Source of the DNA: Deltaproteobacteria bacterium
GTDB taxonomy: Bacteria; Myxococcota_A; Polyangia; JACPQR01
Length of the DNA: 64,000 nt
Reading direction: 5' to 3'
Assembly (NCBI GenBank): GCA_016190375.1
Contig: JACPQR010000117.1
Span: 1-64,000, forward strand
Position numbers and translations under genes: made by a program
Shown here: positions 16,316 through 24,914 of the stretch, in pieces
How positions within the stretch are numbered: the stretch's first letter is position 1
Layout of the letters: every line of letters starts with the position of its first letter
Notes under the pieces: model-generated
Seen by the model: the letters and a program-made list of their open reading frames with translations, nothing else
The model's database searches: none
Told to the model about the DNA's origin: nothing

Positions 16316-17530
16316 ATGGCGAAGAGGCCATGGACGCTCGGCCTCCTGAACGCGGTCGTGGGAGCGCTCGGACGCGTGGGGATCGCGTCGTCGCTCGACC
16401 CGGAAGCGCTCGTCGCCGCGGCGAGGAAGAGGACCGGGCTCTCGGACTTCGGCGGCGACGACTGGCGCGAGCCTCTCGAGCTGCTCGTCGGCTCGGCCAC
16501 GACCGAGGCGGCGCTCACTCCGCTCGGCCGCTACTACCTCCGCGAGGACCTGATCCAGCGCCTGTCGAACCGCCTGCTCGTCGAGGACGCCTGCCGTCGC
16601 GACCCCCAGATCCTCGCCGAGCCGATCGAGCGCCCCGTCTTCATCCTCGGGCTTCCCCGCAGCGGAACGACCCACCTGCATCGCCTCCTGGCGCAGGACC
16701 CGCAGAGCCGCGTGTTGACGACCTGGGAGATGGCCGAGCCCGCTCCGCCGCCGCGCCCCGAGACGTACGACACCGATCCGCGCATCGCGCGGCTCGAGCG
16801 CAAGCTCTCGTTCATCAACTGGGCCGGGCCGGAGCTCCGCGCCATACACGACGTCGATGCCCGCCAGCCGGAGGAGTGCATCTCGCTGATGGCCAACGAC
16901 CTCTGCAGCGTCTGGTTCACGATCGGCGTGCACGTGCCGGCCTACGTGAGCTGGTACCACGCGCAGGACCTCGGCCGGAGCTACCGCGGCCACCGGCGCC
17001 AGCTCCAGCTCTTGCAGCGTCACATGCGGCTGGACCGTTGGGTGCTCAAGGCGCCGATTCACATGCACGGCCTCGAGTGGCTGCTCGAGACGTACCCCGA
17101 CGCCCGGATCATCTGGACCCACCGCGATCCCGCCGAGGTCGTCCCCTCGGCCGCGAGCCTCTTGCACAACTTCCGCTCGATCTTCTGCGCGCCGCGCGAT
17201 CCCGCCGAGGTGGGACGCGACTGCCTGGAGCTCCTGGCGTCGTGGACGGAGCGCGGAGCTCGCGCCAGGGCGGCCTACGAAGCCCGGCGACCTGCTCGTG
17301 GCGCCGTCTTCCACGACGTGGACTACGCCGACATCGTCAGCTCGCCGCAGGGCACGATCGGGCGGATCTACGACGCCTTCGAGATGCCCCTCGGCGACGA
17401 GGCGCTGGGCCGGATGCAGGCCCACCTGACGAACGCGGTCCAGAATCGCTTCGGCGTCCACCGGTACTCGCTCGAGGACTTCGGCCTCGACAGCGCCAAG
17501 GTGGGGGCTCGGTTCGCCGGGCTCGCCTGA
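16316..17530 (+). CDS. PAPS-dependent sulfotransferase family protein, 404 aa
   Basis: A cytoplasmic sulfotransferase-fold protein. The 5'-phosphosulfate loop is clear at FILGLPRSGTTHLHRLLAQD (around residue 108). The 3'-phosphate site is at IIWTHRDPAEVVPSAASL (around residue 262). A His/Tyr-rich substrate region, WYHAQDLGRSYRGHRRQLQ, lies between them. Such enzymes move sulfate from PAPS to hydroxyl groups of lipids, sugars or secondary metabolites; the acceptor cannot be told here. The last 47 codons are duplicated 1.65 kb downstream with six base changes, on the far side of an ATPase gene. The full-length copy is intact to its stop, so the enzyme is probably functional. Confidence 0.9.
   Translation: MAKRPWTLGLLNAVVGALGRVGIASSLDPEALVAAARKRTGLSDFGGDDWREPLELLVGSATTEAALTPLGRYYLREDLIQRLSNRLLVEDACRRDPQILAEPIERPVFILGLPRSGTTHLHRLLAQDPQSRVLTTWEMAEPAPPPRPETYDTDPRIARLERKLSFINWAGPELRAIHDVDARQPEECISLMANDLCSVWFTIGVHVPAYVSWYHAQDLGRSYRGHRRQLQLLQRHMRLDRWVLKAPIHMHGLEWLLETYPDARIIWTHRDPAEVVPSAASLLHNFRSIFCAPRDPAEVGRDCLELLASWTERGARARAAYEARRPARGAVFHDVDYADIVSSPQGTIGRIYDAFEMPLGDEALGRMQAHLTNAVQNRFGVHRYSLEDFGLDSAKVGARFAGLA
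17384..17523 (+). repeat. 140-bp direct repeat, copy 1 (3' end of the sulfotransferase gene)
   Basis: This segment matches 19031-19170 at an offset of 1647 bases with six substitutions in 140 (about 96 percent identity). Copy 1 is the functional 3' end of the sulfotransferase gene. Between the copies lies a single ATPase gene with its own promoter. Confidence 0.95.
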
Positions 17531-17770
17531 GCTGTCGAGGCGGCGAGCCCCTGTGTCGTGGCGCAGGCTGGCTGAGCCTCGCATCCCGAGATCGATCGGC
17601 GTCGGCGGTTTGCCGTGGTCCGCTCGGGCGCGAAGGATTGAAGGGACTTTGGATCAATCGGGGCCTTCGTGCCTTCCTGCCCTCCCGTTCGACCGGCGGT
17701 ATCCTCTCTCGCGTGGGCCGCGACGCGGCCTGTCACCTCGTCGAGCGTGGTGAGCCTCTGGTCGGACACC

Positions 17771-17799
17771 TTGACCACATTTGGAGCGGATCCTAATCT
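17771..17799 (+). promoter_or_regulatory. sigma70-type promoter of the ATPase gene, predicted leaderless transcript
   Basis: TTGACC at 17771-17776 and TAATCT at 17794-17799 are separated by exactly 17 bases. The predicted transcription start, about seven bases past the -10, falls at or next to the ATG at 17807. The local base composition is more A/T-rich than the neighbourhood. Bases 17531-17770 hold no gene I can support. Confidence 0.65.
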
Positions 17800-17806
17800 G
17801 GTCAGA

Positions 17807-19024
17807 ATGAAGCCGCGACAGATCACCGCCCTGGTCGAGGACCTCGCCTTCGCGGCGGGCAAGATGGCATTCGTAGCGGGACCTCGACAGGTTGGCAAGA
17901 CGACGCTCGGCAAGGCAATGCTCGCTGCGCGCACCACCGGCAGGTATTGCACCTGGGACGACGTCGAGTTCCGCCGCGCATGGGTCAAGGATCCCAAGCG
18001 GCTCGTGCCTGCTGGCTCGGGCCGTCCGCTGCTGGTGCTCGATGAGATCCACAAGGGTCGGCTCTGGAAGCGTTCGCTCAAGGGGGTCTACGACACGCTC
18101 GAAACGCCGGCCGACATCCTCGTCACCGGCAGCGCGCGCCTGGATGTGTACAGGAGAGGGTCGGACAGTCTGATGGGTCGATACCTGCACTTCCGACTTC
18201 ATCCGTTCACGCTCCGCGAGCTCCGAGCGGCGGCTCCGCTCGCGCCCGATGCGGCGCTGGAGTCGCTCGCTGCGCGCGCTGACCGTCCACGCCGCGCGGC
18301 TGCCGAGAACCTGACGTCGCTTCTTCGCTACGGGGGCTTCCCCGAGCCGCTCCTCGCGCAGGACGAACGGCGAGCCAACCTCTGGCGTCGCGGCCGGCTC
18401 GAGAAGGTCATCAGGGAGGACCTGCGAGATCTCACGAGACTGCCCGAGCTCGATCGCGTCGAGCTGTTGGCTGCGCTGATTCCCGAGCGCGTCGCGTCGA
18501 CGTTCTCCGTTCAGTCCATCAGGGAAGACCTGGAGGTCGCACACGATACCGCCTCTCGCTGGCTGGCCCATCTGCGCGAGCTGTTCTATGTCTACGAGGT
18601 CAAGCCGTACCACCGCGCTGTTCAACGCGCGCTGCGCAAGAGCGGCAAGCTCTACCTGTGGGATTGGTCGGAGGTGGCAGAGCCCGGACCTCGATTCGAG
18701 AACGCCGTGGCGTCGCACCTGCTCAAGGCGTGCCATTTCTGGAGCGATTCAGGTGAAGGCACCTTCGATCTCCACTACCTCCGCGACAAGGAGCACCGCG
18801 AAATCGACTTTCTGGTCACTCGCGGTCGACGGCCATGGCTCGCCGTCGAGGCGAAGTCCTCGGATGCCACGCCGTCACCGGCCTGGCGTGTCTTCGTTCC
18901 CCAGACCCAACCCGCTCTCGCGGTTCAAGTCGTTGCGACCGAAGGGCACTGGCGATGGCACGAGATCGGGCAGACGCGCGTGCTCGTCGCATCCGCCTCG
19001 GAGGTCCTCGGTTATCTGCCCTGA
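17807..19024 (+). CDS. AAA+ ATPase with DUF4143-type C-terminal domain, 405 aa
   Basis: An ATP-binding protein of the AAA_14/DUF4143 type. Walker A is AGPRQVGKTTLGKAML (near residue 22) and Walker B is LLVLDEIHKGRLWK (near residue 70). The sensor strand is ILVTGSARLDVYRRG. A winged-helix-like middle follows. The C-terminus has a PD-(D/E)XK-like trio in HREIDFLV and LAVEAKSSD. These proteins are widespread mobile 'orphan' ATPases, often toxin-antitoxin- or defence-associated, with no agreed function. The gene is bracketed by a duplicated sulfotransferase 3' end and has its own consensus promoter overlapping its start. Codon use is looser than that of its neighbours. This points to horizontal acquisition as a single-gene cargo. 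Confidence 0.88.
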   Translation: MKPRQITALVEDLAFAAGKMAFVAGPRQVGKTTLGKAMLAARTTGRYCTWDDVEFRRAWVKDPKRLVPAGSGRPLLVLDEIHKGRLWKRSLKGVYDTLETPADILVTGSARLDVYRRGSDSLMGRYLHFRLHPFTLRELRAAAPLAPDAALESLAARADRPRRAAAENLTSLLRYGGFPEPLLAQDERRANLWRRGRLEKVIREDLRDLTRLPELDRVELLAALIPERVASTFSVQSIREDLEVAHDTASRWLAHLRELFYVYEVKPYHRAVQRALRKSGKLYLWDWSEVAEPGPRFENAVASHLLKACHFWSDSGEGTFDLHYLRDKEHREIDFLVTRGRRPWLAVEAKSSDATPSPAWRVFVPQTQPALAVQVVATEGHWRWHEIGQTRVLVASASEVLGYLP

Positions 19025-19172
19025 TCCGAAATGCCCCTCGGCGGCGAGGCGCGGGGCCGGATGCAGGCCCATCTGACGAAGGCGGTCCAGAATCGCTTCG
19101 GCGTCCACCGGTACTCGCTCGAGGACTTCGGCCGCGACAGGGCCAAGGTGGGGGCTCGGTTCGCCGGGCTCC
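19025..19172 (+). pseudogene. displaced 3' fragment of a sulfotransferase gene (direct repeat, copy 2 at 19031-19170)
   Basis: Bases 19031-19170 repeat the final codons of the upstream sulfotransferase (MPLGGEARGRMQAHLTKAVQ and onwards) in the same orientation. The fragment starts seven bases after the ATPase stop codon. It has no promoter or upstream coding sequence, and its last shared base lies two bases before the stop codon of the convergent cytochrome gene. It reads as the original gene end, pushed downstream when the ATPase-bearing segment arrived with its own replacement end. The direction of this event is inferred. Confidence 0.85.
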
Positions 19173-21341
19173 CTACCTGCGATCCCACGCGGGAGCCGGC
19201 GAGCGCCCGAAGCTCGTGATGGCGCGCTGCAGCCCCCGCGGCTGCCCGACGGGATCGTGCAGGCCGTGCGATCCGTCGCGCGTGGCTTCGAGGAGCGCGA
19301 AGGCCGCCTCGTACAGGTCGCCCTGGTCCGCGGGCAGGACCGCCGAGCTCTCGTCGGCTCCGATCCGGCCGTCGCCGTTGCAGTCGCCGAGGTCGAGCCC
19401 CGCCCCGTCGACCAGGACGATCCGTCCGGCGCTCTCGCCCACGCCCGCGGGCTCGCGTCCGCCGCAGGCGTCGGACTCGAGGTCGTTCGCGACGTTCGTG
19501 ACGTCGTCCTCGAGCCGATCGATCAGACCGTCGACCTCCTCGACGTGAGCCTCGCGGGCTCCGTCGCCGTCCCAGTCGCCGAGCGCGAGGAACGAGTCGA
19601 GGTCGGTCGCGCCCGGGTGACAGCCCGTGCAGGCGGCGCCGTTCGGGACGCGCTCGGGATCGCGCATGGCGAACGTGTGGCGACCGACCAGCGGATCCTC
19701 GCCGGCCATGTGGCACACGGCGCAAGCGTCGGCGAACGAGTGCGGCGAGCCCGCTTCGAGGACGATCTCGCCCTGGGGCGCGTGGGGCGCGCGGCGCTCG
19801 TCCCGATCCTGGGGGACCTCGGGTGAGGCCTGCGCGGCGTGGCACGTCGCGCAGAGCGCAAGGGAGCCCTCTTCGCCGCCGGCGACCCTGAGCTGCGCGC
19901 GCCCGCTGGAGTGGGCGTCGTGGCAGGCGGCGCAGGTGATCGGCTGCGCCGTGCGCATGTCCGGGAGGGCCGCGACGGACCCGCTCCGCTGCCACGCGAC
20001 GAAGCCCTGAGCGCTGTGGCACCGCGCGCAGCCGCGCTGGACGGCAGGGTCGTCCGGATCCAGGGAGAACCTCGACATCTTCGCCCGCCGCCACTCCGCC
20101 ACGCGGGTCGCCGCCTGGGGGGCGCCGTCGTGGCACTGGGCGCAGACCCCCGCCGAGTACTTCGCGCCCCACTCCCACGAGTCGTCCCTCGGGATGATCC
20201 TGCCGGGACCGTGGCAGGAGGTGCACCAGATGTTGGCGAGGACGCGCACCTTCGAAGGGACGGCCGTGACGTCCGACGGCACCTCGATCTCGTAGCCGCG
20301 CGCCGCCGCGACGTCGTCGAAGCCGCCCATGAAGACCACCGGGTCCGAGCCGACCGAGTGGCAGAGCGTGCACCGCTCGTCGAACGAGGGCCCGAGCTCG
20401 CCCGCGAGGGCTCGGTCGAAGGTGGTGGCGTGGGCGGTCAGGGCAAAGCCCTCCGCCTCGCTCGGATGGCAGTCCACTCGACCGCAATCCCGGGGAACCT
20501 CGTCGTAGCGACCGGCCTCGAGGTCCATCTCCACGCCGCCGACCGACTCGCGCACTCGATAGGTGCCGAACAGGTCCGGCCTGAGCCGCGGGGTCCGGCT
20601 CGCCGCGTCCTCGAGCTGAGAGGCGGAGCCGTCGGGCGTGTCGACGAGCTCGAACGAGTAGGGGCCGGTAGCGCCGCCGTTCAAGTACAGGTCCGCGCCC
20701 GTCGCGACCTGGAACACTCCCCCCGCGCGCGGGGCGGCGGTCACCTCGATCTCGTCGGCGGCGCCCGCGGAGCCCACCGTCGCGCGCAGGCGGAGACGCT
20801 GGCTGGCGGCCGGACCGACCGGAACGACCCCTGGCCTGTCGTCGAGGTCGACCACGGTCTCGAGGGGCATCGTCTGGACGTTCGCGACGGGACCATCGAA
20901 CGAAACGAGCGCGGGGTCTCCCTCGAGGAGCTCCCACGACACCGGGTCCCGACCGCACCGCACGTCCGCCGTCACGTCGACGGTCTTGCCGAAGCCGATC
21001 TGGCCCAGATCGGGGCCGAGATCGAGCCGGTCCACGAGCACGAGCGTGACCGCGCCGTCCTGCCCCGGGCCGAGATCGACCTCCGCCTGTGAGGGGCACA
21101 GCGGCTCGAGGGCCGCGCTCACCAGGGTGCGTCCGGAAGCGAGCCCCTCGAACCGGCTGATCCCCTCCCCGCCGGTCAAGTCGGCGTCGACACCGCCCGG
21201 CCCGTCGATCTCGACCCTCGCGAGGAAGACGGGGCCGCCTCCACCGTCCTCGACGGTCACCGTCAGCGCCGACGGCGCCCCGGGCCCGCAGGAGACGAGC
21301 CCGAACAGCCAGAGGGCCCCCGTGATGCAGGGAGCGCGCAC
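19173..21341 (-). CDS. multihaem c-type cytochrome lipoprotein, 722 aa
   Basis: A predicted lipoprotein (signal WLFGLVSC, lipobox LVSC) with an N-terminal half of Ig-like beta domains and a haem-rich C-terminal half. Haem motifs in order are one CX4CH (CGRVDCH), then CTLCH, CTSCH, CAQCH, CARCH, CAACH, CATCH, CAVCH and CTGCH: eight CXXCH plus one CX4CH. Extra His residues are available as distal ligands (for example HATTFD, HTFAM). The C-terminus has DGSHGLHDP, resembling the last segment of known multihaem cytochromes. The start is GTG, three bases after the preceding MYXO-CTERM protein gene. It is probably an outer-membrane or periplasmic electron carrier or oxidoreductase; partner and substrate are unknown. 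Confidence 0.85.
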   Translation of the reverse strand: MRAPCITGALWLFGLVSCGPGAPSALTVTVEDGGGGPVFLARVEIDGPGGVDADLTGGEGISRFEGLASGRTLVSAALEPLCPSQAEVDLGPGQDGAVTLVLVDRLDLGPDLGQIGFGKTVDVTADVRCGRDPVSWELLEGDPALVSFDGPVANVQTMPLETVVDLDDRPGVVPVGPAASQRLRLRATVGSAGAADEIEVTAAPRAGGVFQVATGADLYLNGGATGPYSFELVDTPDGSASQLEDAASRTPRLRPDLFGTYRVRESVGGVEMDLEAGRYDEVPRDCGRVDCHPSEAEGFALTAHATTFDRALAGELGPSFDERCTLCHSVGSDPVVFMGGFDDVAAARGYEIEVPSDVTAVPSKVRVLANIWCTSCHGPGRIIPRDDSWEWGAKYSAGVCAQCHDGAPQAATRVAEWRRAKMSRFSLDPDDPAVQRGCARCHSAQGFVAWQRSGSVAALPDMRTAQPITCAACHDAHSSGRAQLRVAGGEEGSLALCATCHAAQASPEVPQDRDERRAPHAPQGEIVLEAGSPHSFADACAVCHMAGEDPLVGRHTFAMRDPERVPNGAACTGCHPGATDLDSFLALGDWDGDGAREAHVEEVDGLIDRLEDDVTNVANDLESDACGGREPAGVGESAGRIVLVDGAGLDLGDCNGDGRIGADESSAVLPADQGDLYEAAFALLEATRDGSHGLHDPVGQPRGLQRAITSFGRSPAPAWDRR

Positions 21342-21344
21342 CTG

Positions 21345-22391
21345 TCAGCGTCGCCGCCTGCGGACCAGGGTCAGCACGAGCACCGCGGCGGCGGCCAGCG
21401 AGAGTGCGGGCGCAGTGCCGACGCCCGGGGCGGCGGAGCAGCAGCCACCACCATCGCCGCCCGAGCGCGGCTCGGCCCCGGCGTCGGCATCGACGTCCAG
21501 ATCGCCGTCCGCGTCACCGCCGCCGCCGGCGTCCGCATCGCCGCCGCCGTCGACGTCGACGTCGGCGTCGCCATCGCCGCCGGCGCCCGCGTCCGCGGAG
21601 TCGCAGTCGGGTCCGGCGTCGGCATCGCCGCCGCCTTCCGGGGGCACGCAATCGGCGCCCGCCTGGCAGATCCCTTCGGGCTGCACCAGCTCGCAGCAAC
21701 CCGTCGGGTACAGGTACGAGATCGCGTCGATGTCGTCCTGCTCGAGGCTTCGCCGGTCGGTGTTGTTGGTGGCCCAGCCGCCCTGCTGGGTGGTTGCGCC
21801 GTCGACCCTCGAGGTGATCCCCAATGAACGGCCGATCATCGCGGTCACGACCGACTGGACGTCGAGCTTGCCCTCCTCGCCGGCGCCACCGGGACCATCG
21901 TTTCCTTCGCTCGTCGACCACTCGTACGAGTAGCCGTTGAGGTACAGCGTCGCGGCCACCAGCGGAGTCCCCTCCGCCTCGGCGTCGTAGACCAGCCAGC
22001 GCTTGGCGACGGCGAGCTCGTCCACACCCGCGATCGCGAAGGCATCCTCGGCCAGGGTCGGATCGACGATGAAGTAGACGAGGATGTAGTGCCCTTCCGG
22101 ATGCTGCCAGTCCGTCGGGTCCTCGATGGGCTCGCCCTCGGTGAAGTCGATGCTCGCGCACTCGACATCCTCCCAGGCCTGGAACGCGGCGCGGATCGCC
22201 TCGTCCAGCGGGGTCGGGTCGTCGAAGCCCGGCACGTCAGTGTGCCCGACACGGAACTCCACGTCGGGCGACGGCCAGTGCACCAGCGCCTCTTCGTCCG
22301 GATAGGTGGCGTCGAGGTAGAACGTCCGGCCGCGCGCCGGGATCAGCATCACCGCGAGGAGGGAGATCGAAGCTGGGAGCCCCCGTGGCAC
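21345..22391 (-). CDS. MYXO-CTERM matrixin-like protein with a lost zinc site (downstream copy), 348 aa
   Basis: A secreted protein related to the matrixin (metzincin) fold: a signal peptide, the domain at residues 22-225, an Asp/Gly/Ala-rich linker (about 240-305) and a C-terminal MYXO-CTERM anchor (GGGCCSAAPG, hydrophobic segment, VRRRRR). The fold signature LEQDDIDAISYLYP near residue 215 is intact. The zinc helix, however, reads VVTAMIGRSLGITS (residues 181-194) where an active enzyme has HExGHxxGxxH, so all three His and the Glu are gone. It is 15 bases from its paralog and starts at a GTG with a GGGAG site. It is probably a surface-anchored binding or structural protein rather than a protease. 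Confidence 0.82.
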   Translation of the reverse strand: MPRGLPASISLLAVMLIPARGRTFYLDATYPDEEALVHWPSPDVEFRVGHTDVPGFDDPTPLDEAIRAAFQAWEDVECASIDFTEGEPIEDPTDWQHPEGHYILVYFIVDPTLAEDAFAIAGVDELAVAKRWLVYDAEAEGTPLVAATLYLNGYSYEWSTSEGNDGPGGAGEEGKLDVQSVVTAMIGRSLGITSRVDGATTQQGGWATNNTDRRSLEQDDIDAISYLYPTGCCELVQPEGICQAGADCVPPEGGGDADAGPDCDSADAGAGGDGDADVDVDGGGDADAGGGGDADGDLDVDADAGAEPRSGGDGGGCCSAAPGVGTAPALSLAAAAVLVLTLVRRRRR

Positions 22392-22406
22392 CTGCGGCCG
22401 CTCCCG

Positions 22407-23414
<1,008 letters not shown>

Positions 23415-23507
23415 GGTTCCTCCAAGGAGATGGTGCAGCGCCGGTAGGGTAGCGCGGGCCTCGGCAGGCGGTCCAGTGCGGGGATCGCGTGGTCGCGGCG
23501 CCACTCG

Positions 23508-24809
23508 CTACTCGTCGCAGCCGTTCTGGTGGTCGGGGGCGCAGTTGGACGTGATGACGTTGCCGAAGTAGTCCCTGATGGGCGCGCAGCGGAAGCCCTC
23601 GGGGCACTCGTCGTCGGCCGTGCAGTAGGAGCCGCACAGCGTCGCCCCCAGGCCGTCCTCGAGGCACAGGCCGTCCGTGCAGTCGTCGTCGTTGTTGCAG
23701 TACCCGCACAGACCGCCGTCCGACTCGCAGACCGTCGGCTCCGTGTGATCGGCGGGGATCACGCAGTCCTGCGTCTCGCAGCACACCGGGTCGAAGTAGA
23801 AGTGCCGGCACGCGCAGGAGTTGTTCGGGCGATCGCCGTCCTCCTCGAGGCACGGGCCCCACGTGAAGTCGGGCTGGCAGAGCTGCTTGCCCCACGAGCA
23901 GTAGGTGGGACCGTCGCACCACCGCTGCCCGCCGATCGGGCAAGGCACGTCCTCGCCGCCGCCCTCGTACTCGCCGTCGGTGCAGATCAGCGCGCCGAAC
24001 TCGTCCGTGTAGCAGTCCCACGCCTGGTCACCACCCTCGTCCGGGTACTCGGGCGTCTCGTCGCGGCAACGTTCGTACAGGTCCTGCTCGGTGAAGCAGT
24101 CGAAGCCTCCGTCGGCGCCGTCGTCGGGGCTGTCGGGGTGGCCGTCGCACAGGTACGCGTCGTCGCCGCTGCCGTCCGCGCCGTTGTCGAAGAAGCACTC
24201 CCAGTCGCCCCCGTCGGGGCTCGGCGGGTTGTCGTTCCTGCACTCCGTCGAGCCGTCCGCGAGCTCGTAGCACTCCCACTCGCCCTGGTCCCGGTACTCG
24301 CAGATGCGCTGGCCCTCGTTCCAGTAGCAGGTCCAGCCCTCGCCGCCGCCCTCGTCGGGGTAGTCCTCATCGGTCGTCTCCCTGGTGCAGACGACGAACT
24401 CGCCCGAGGTCTCGCACTGCCAGCCGAAGTCCGAGCCGTCGTCGATGTACGTGTCGGCGTCGCCCGTGCAGGTGATCAGGCCCTCCTGCTCGGTGCACTC
24501 GGCCCAGCCCTGCGAGCCACCGGGGGCATCGGGGAACTCCTGGCTGCAGGTCTTGCCTCCGCCGCCACCGCCGCCGCAGGCCTCGGTGCAGACCCAGTAG
24601 TCCGGGCACTCGCACGCGGTCTGCAGGTCGGGGTCGCAGCAGTAGTAGCCGAGCGTGGACTCCACCTCGCCGTCCACGCACTCTCCCTCGCCTTCCCCTC
24701 CGCAGTTGGAGCCCCTGCATTCCCCGACGTCGAAGCCGTCGTCTTCGCCGCAGGCGCTGCCCATGAGACCGAGGATTGTCGCGATCGCGAAGGCCCTGAC
24801 CGTCGGCAT
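23508..24809 (-). CDS. Cys-rich repeat lipoprotein (downstream copy), 433 aa
   Basis: I recognise no named family. The lipoprotein signal MPTVRAFAIATILGLMGSAC has lipobox GSAC. The mature protein has about seven modules of 20-34 residues with the pattern Trp-x-Cys, 7-12 residues, Cys, then an acidic Pro/Gly spacer (examples: GWQCETSGEFVVC, WECYELADGSTEC, WDCYTDEFGALIC). The last third has more Cys (RWCDGPTYCSWGKQLC and a CNNDDDCTDG segment). Two Cys per module suggests one disulfide each. A GAGGAG site lies seven bases before the ATG. It is a paralog of the gene immediately upstream. It probably sits on the outer membrane or cell surface as an elongated stalk or binding protein; function unknown. 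Confidence 0.8.
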   Translation of the reverse strand: MPTVRAFAIATILGLMGSACGEDDGFDVGECRGSNCGGEGEGECVDGEVESTLGYYCCDPDLQTACECPDYWVCTEACGGGGGGGKTCSQEFPDAPGGSQGWAECTEQEGLITCTGDADTYIDDGSDFGWQCETSGEFVVCTRETTDEDYPDEGGGEGWTCYWNEGQRICEYRDQGEWECYELADGSTECRNDNPPSPDGGDWECFFDNGADGSGDDAYLCDGHPDSPDDGADGGFDCFTEQDLYERCRDETPEYPDEGGDQAWDCYTDEFGALICTDGEYEGGGEDVPCPIGGQRWCDGPTYCSWGKQLCQPDFTWGPCLEEDGDRPNNSCACRHFYFDPVCCETQDCVIPADHTEPTVCESDGGLCGYCNNDDDCTDGLCLEDGLGATLCGSYCTADDECPEGFRCAPIRDYFGNVITSNCAPDHQNGCDE

Positions 24810-24914
24810 GGAACACTCCTCTCGGCCCCGCCAGTCTACAGCAGGGCACGTACCCCCAGTCTTCGCCTCGCCTCCCGCGGGCCACCCGCGGGCCTCCGTG
24901 ACAGCGCTACGACG

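Noticed and set aside
14902..17796. A 964-codon plus-strand frame crossing the permease and sulfotransferase genes
   Set aside because: It overlaps two well-supported genes in another frame and its translation is Arg/Pro-rich noise.
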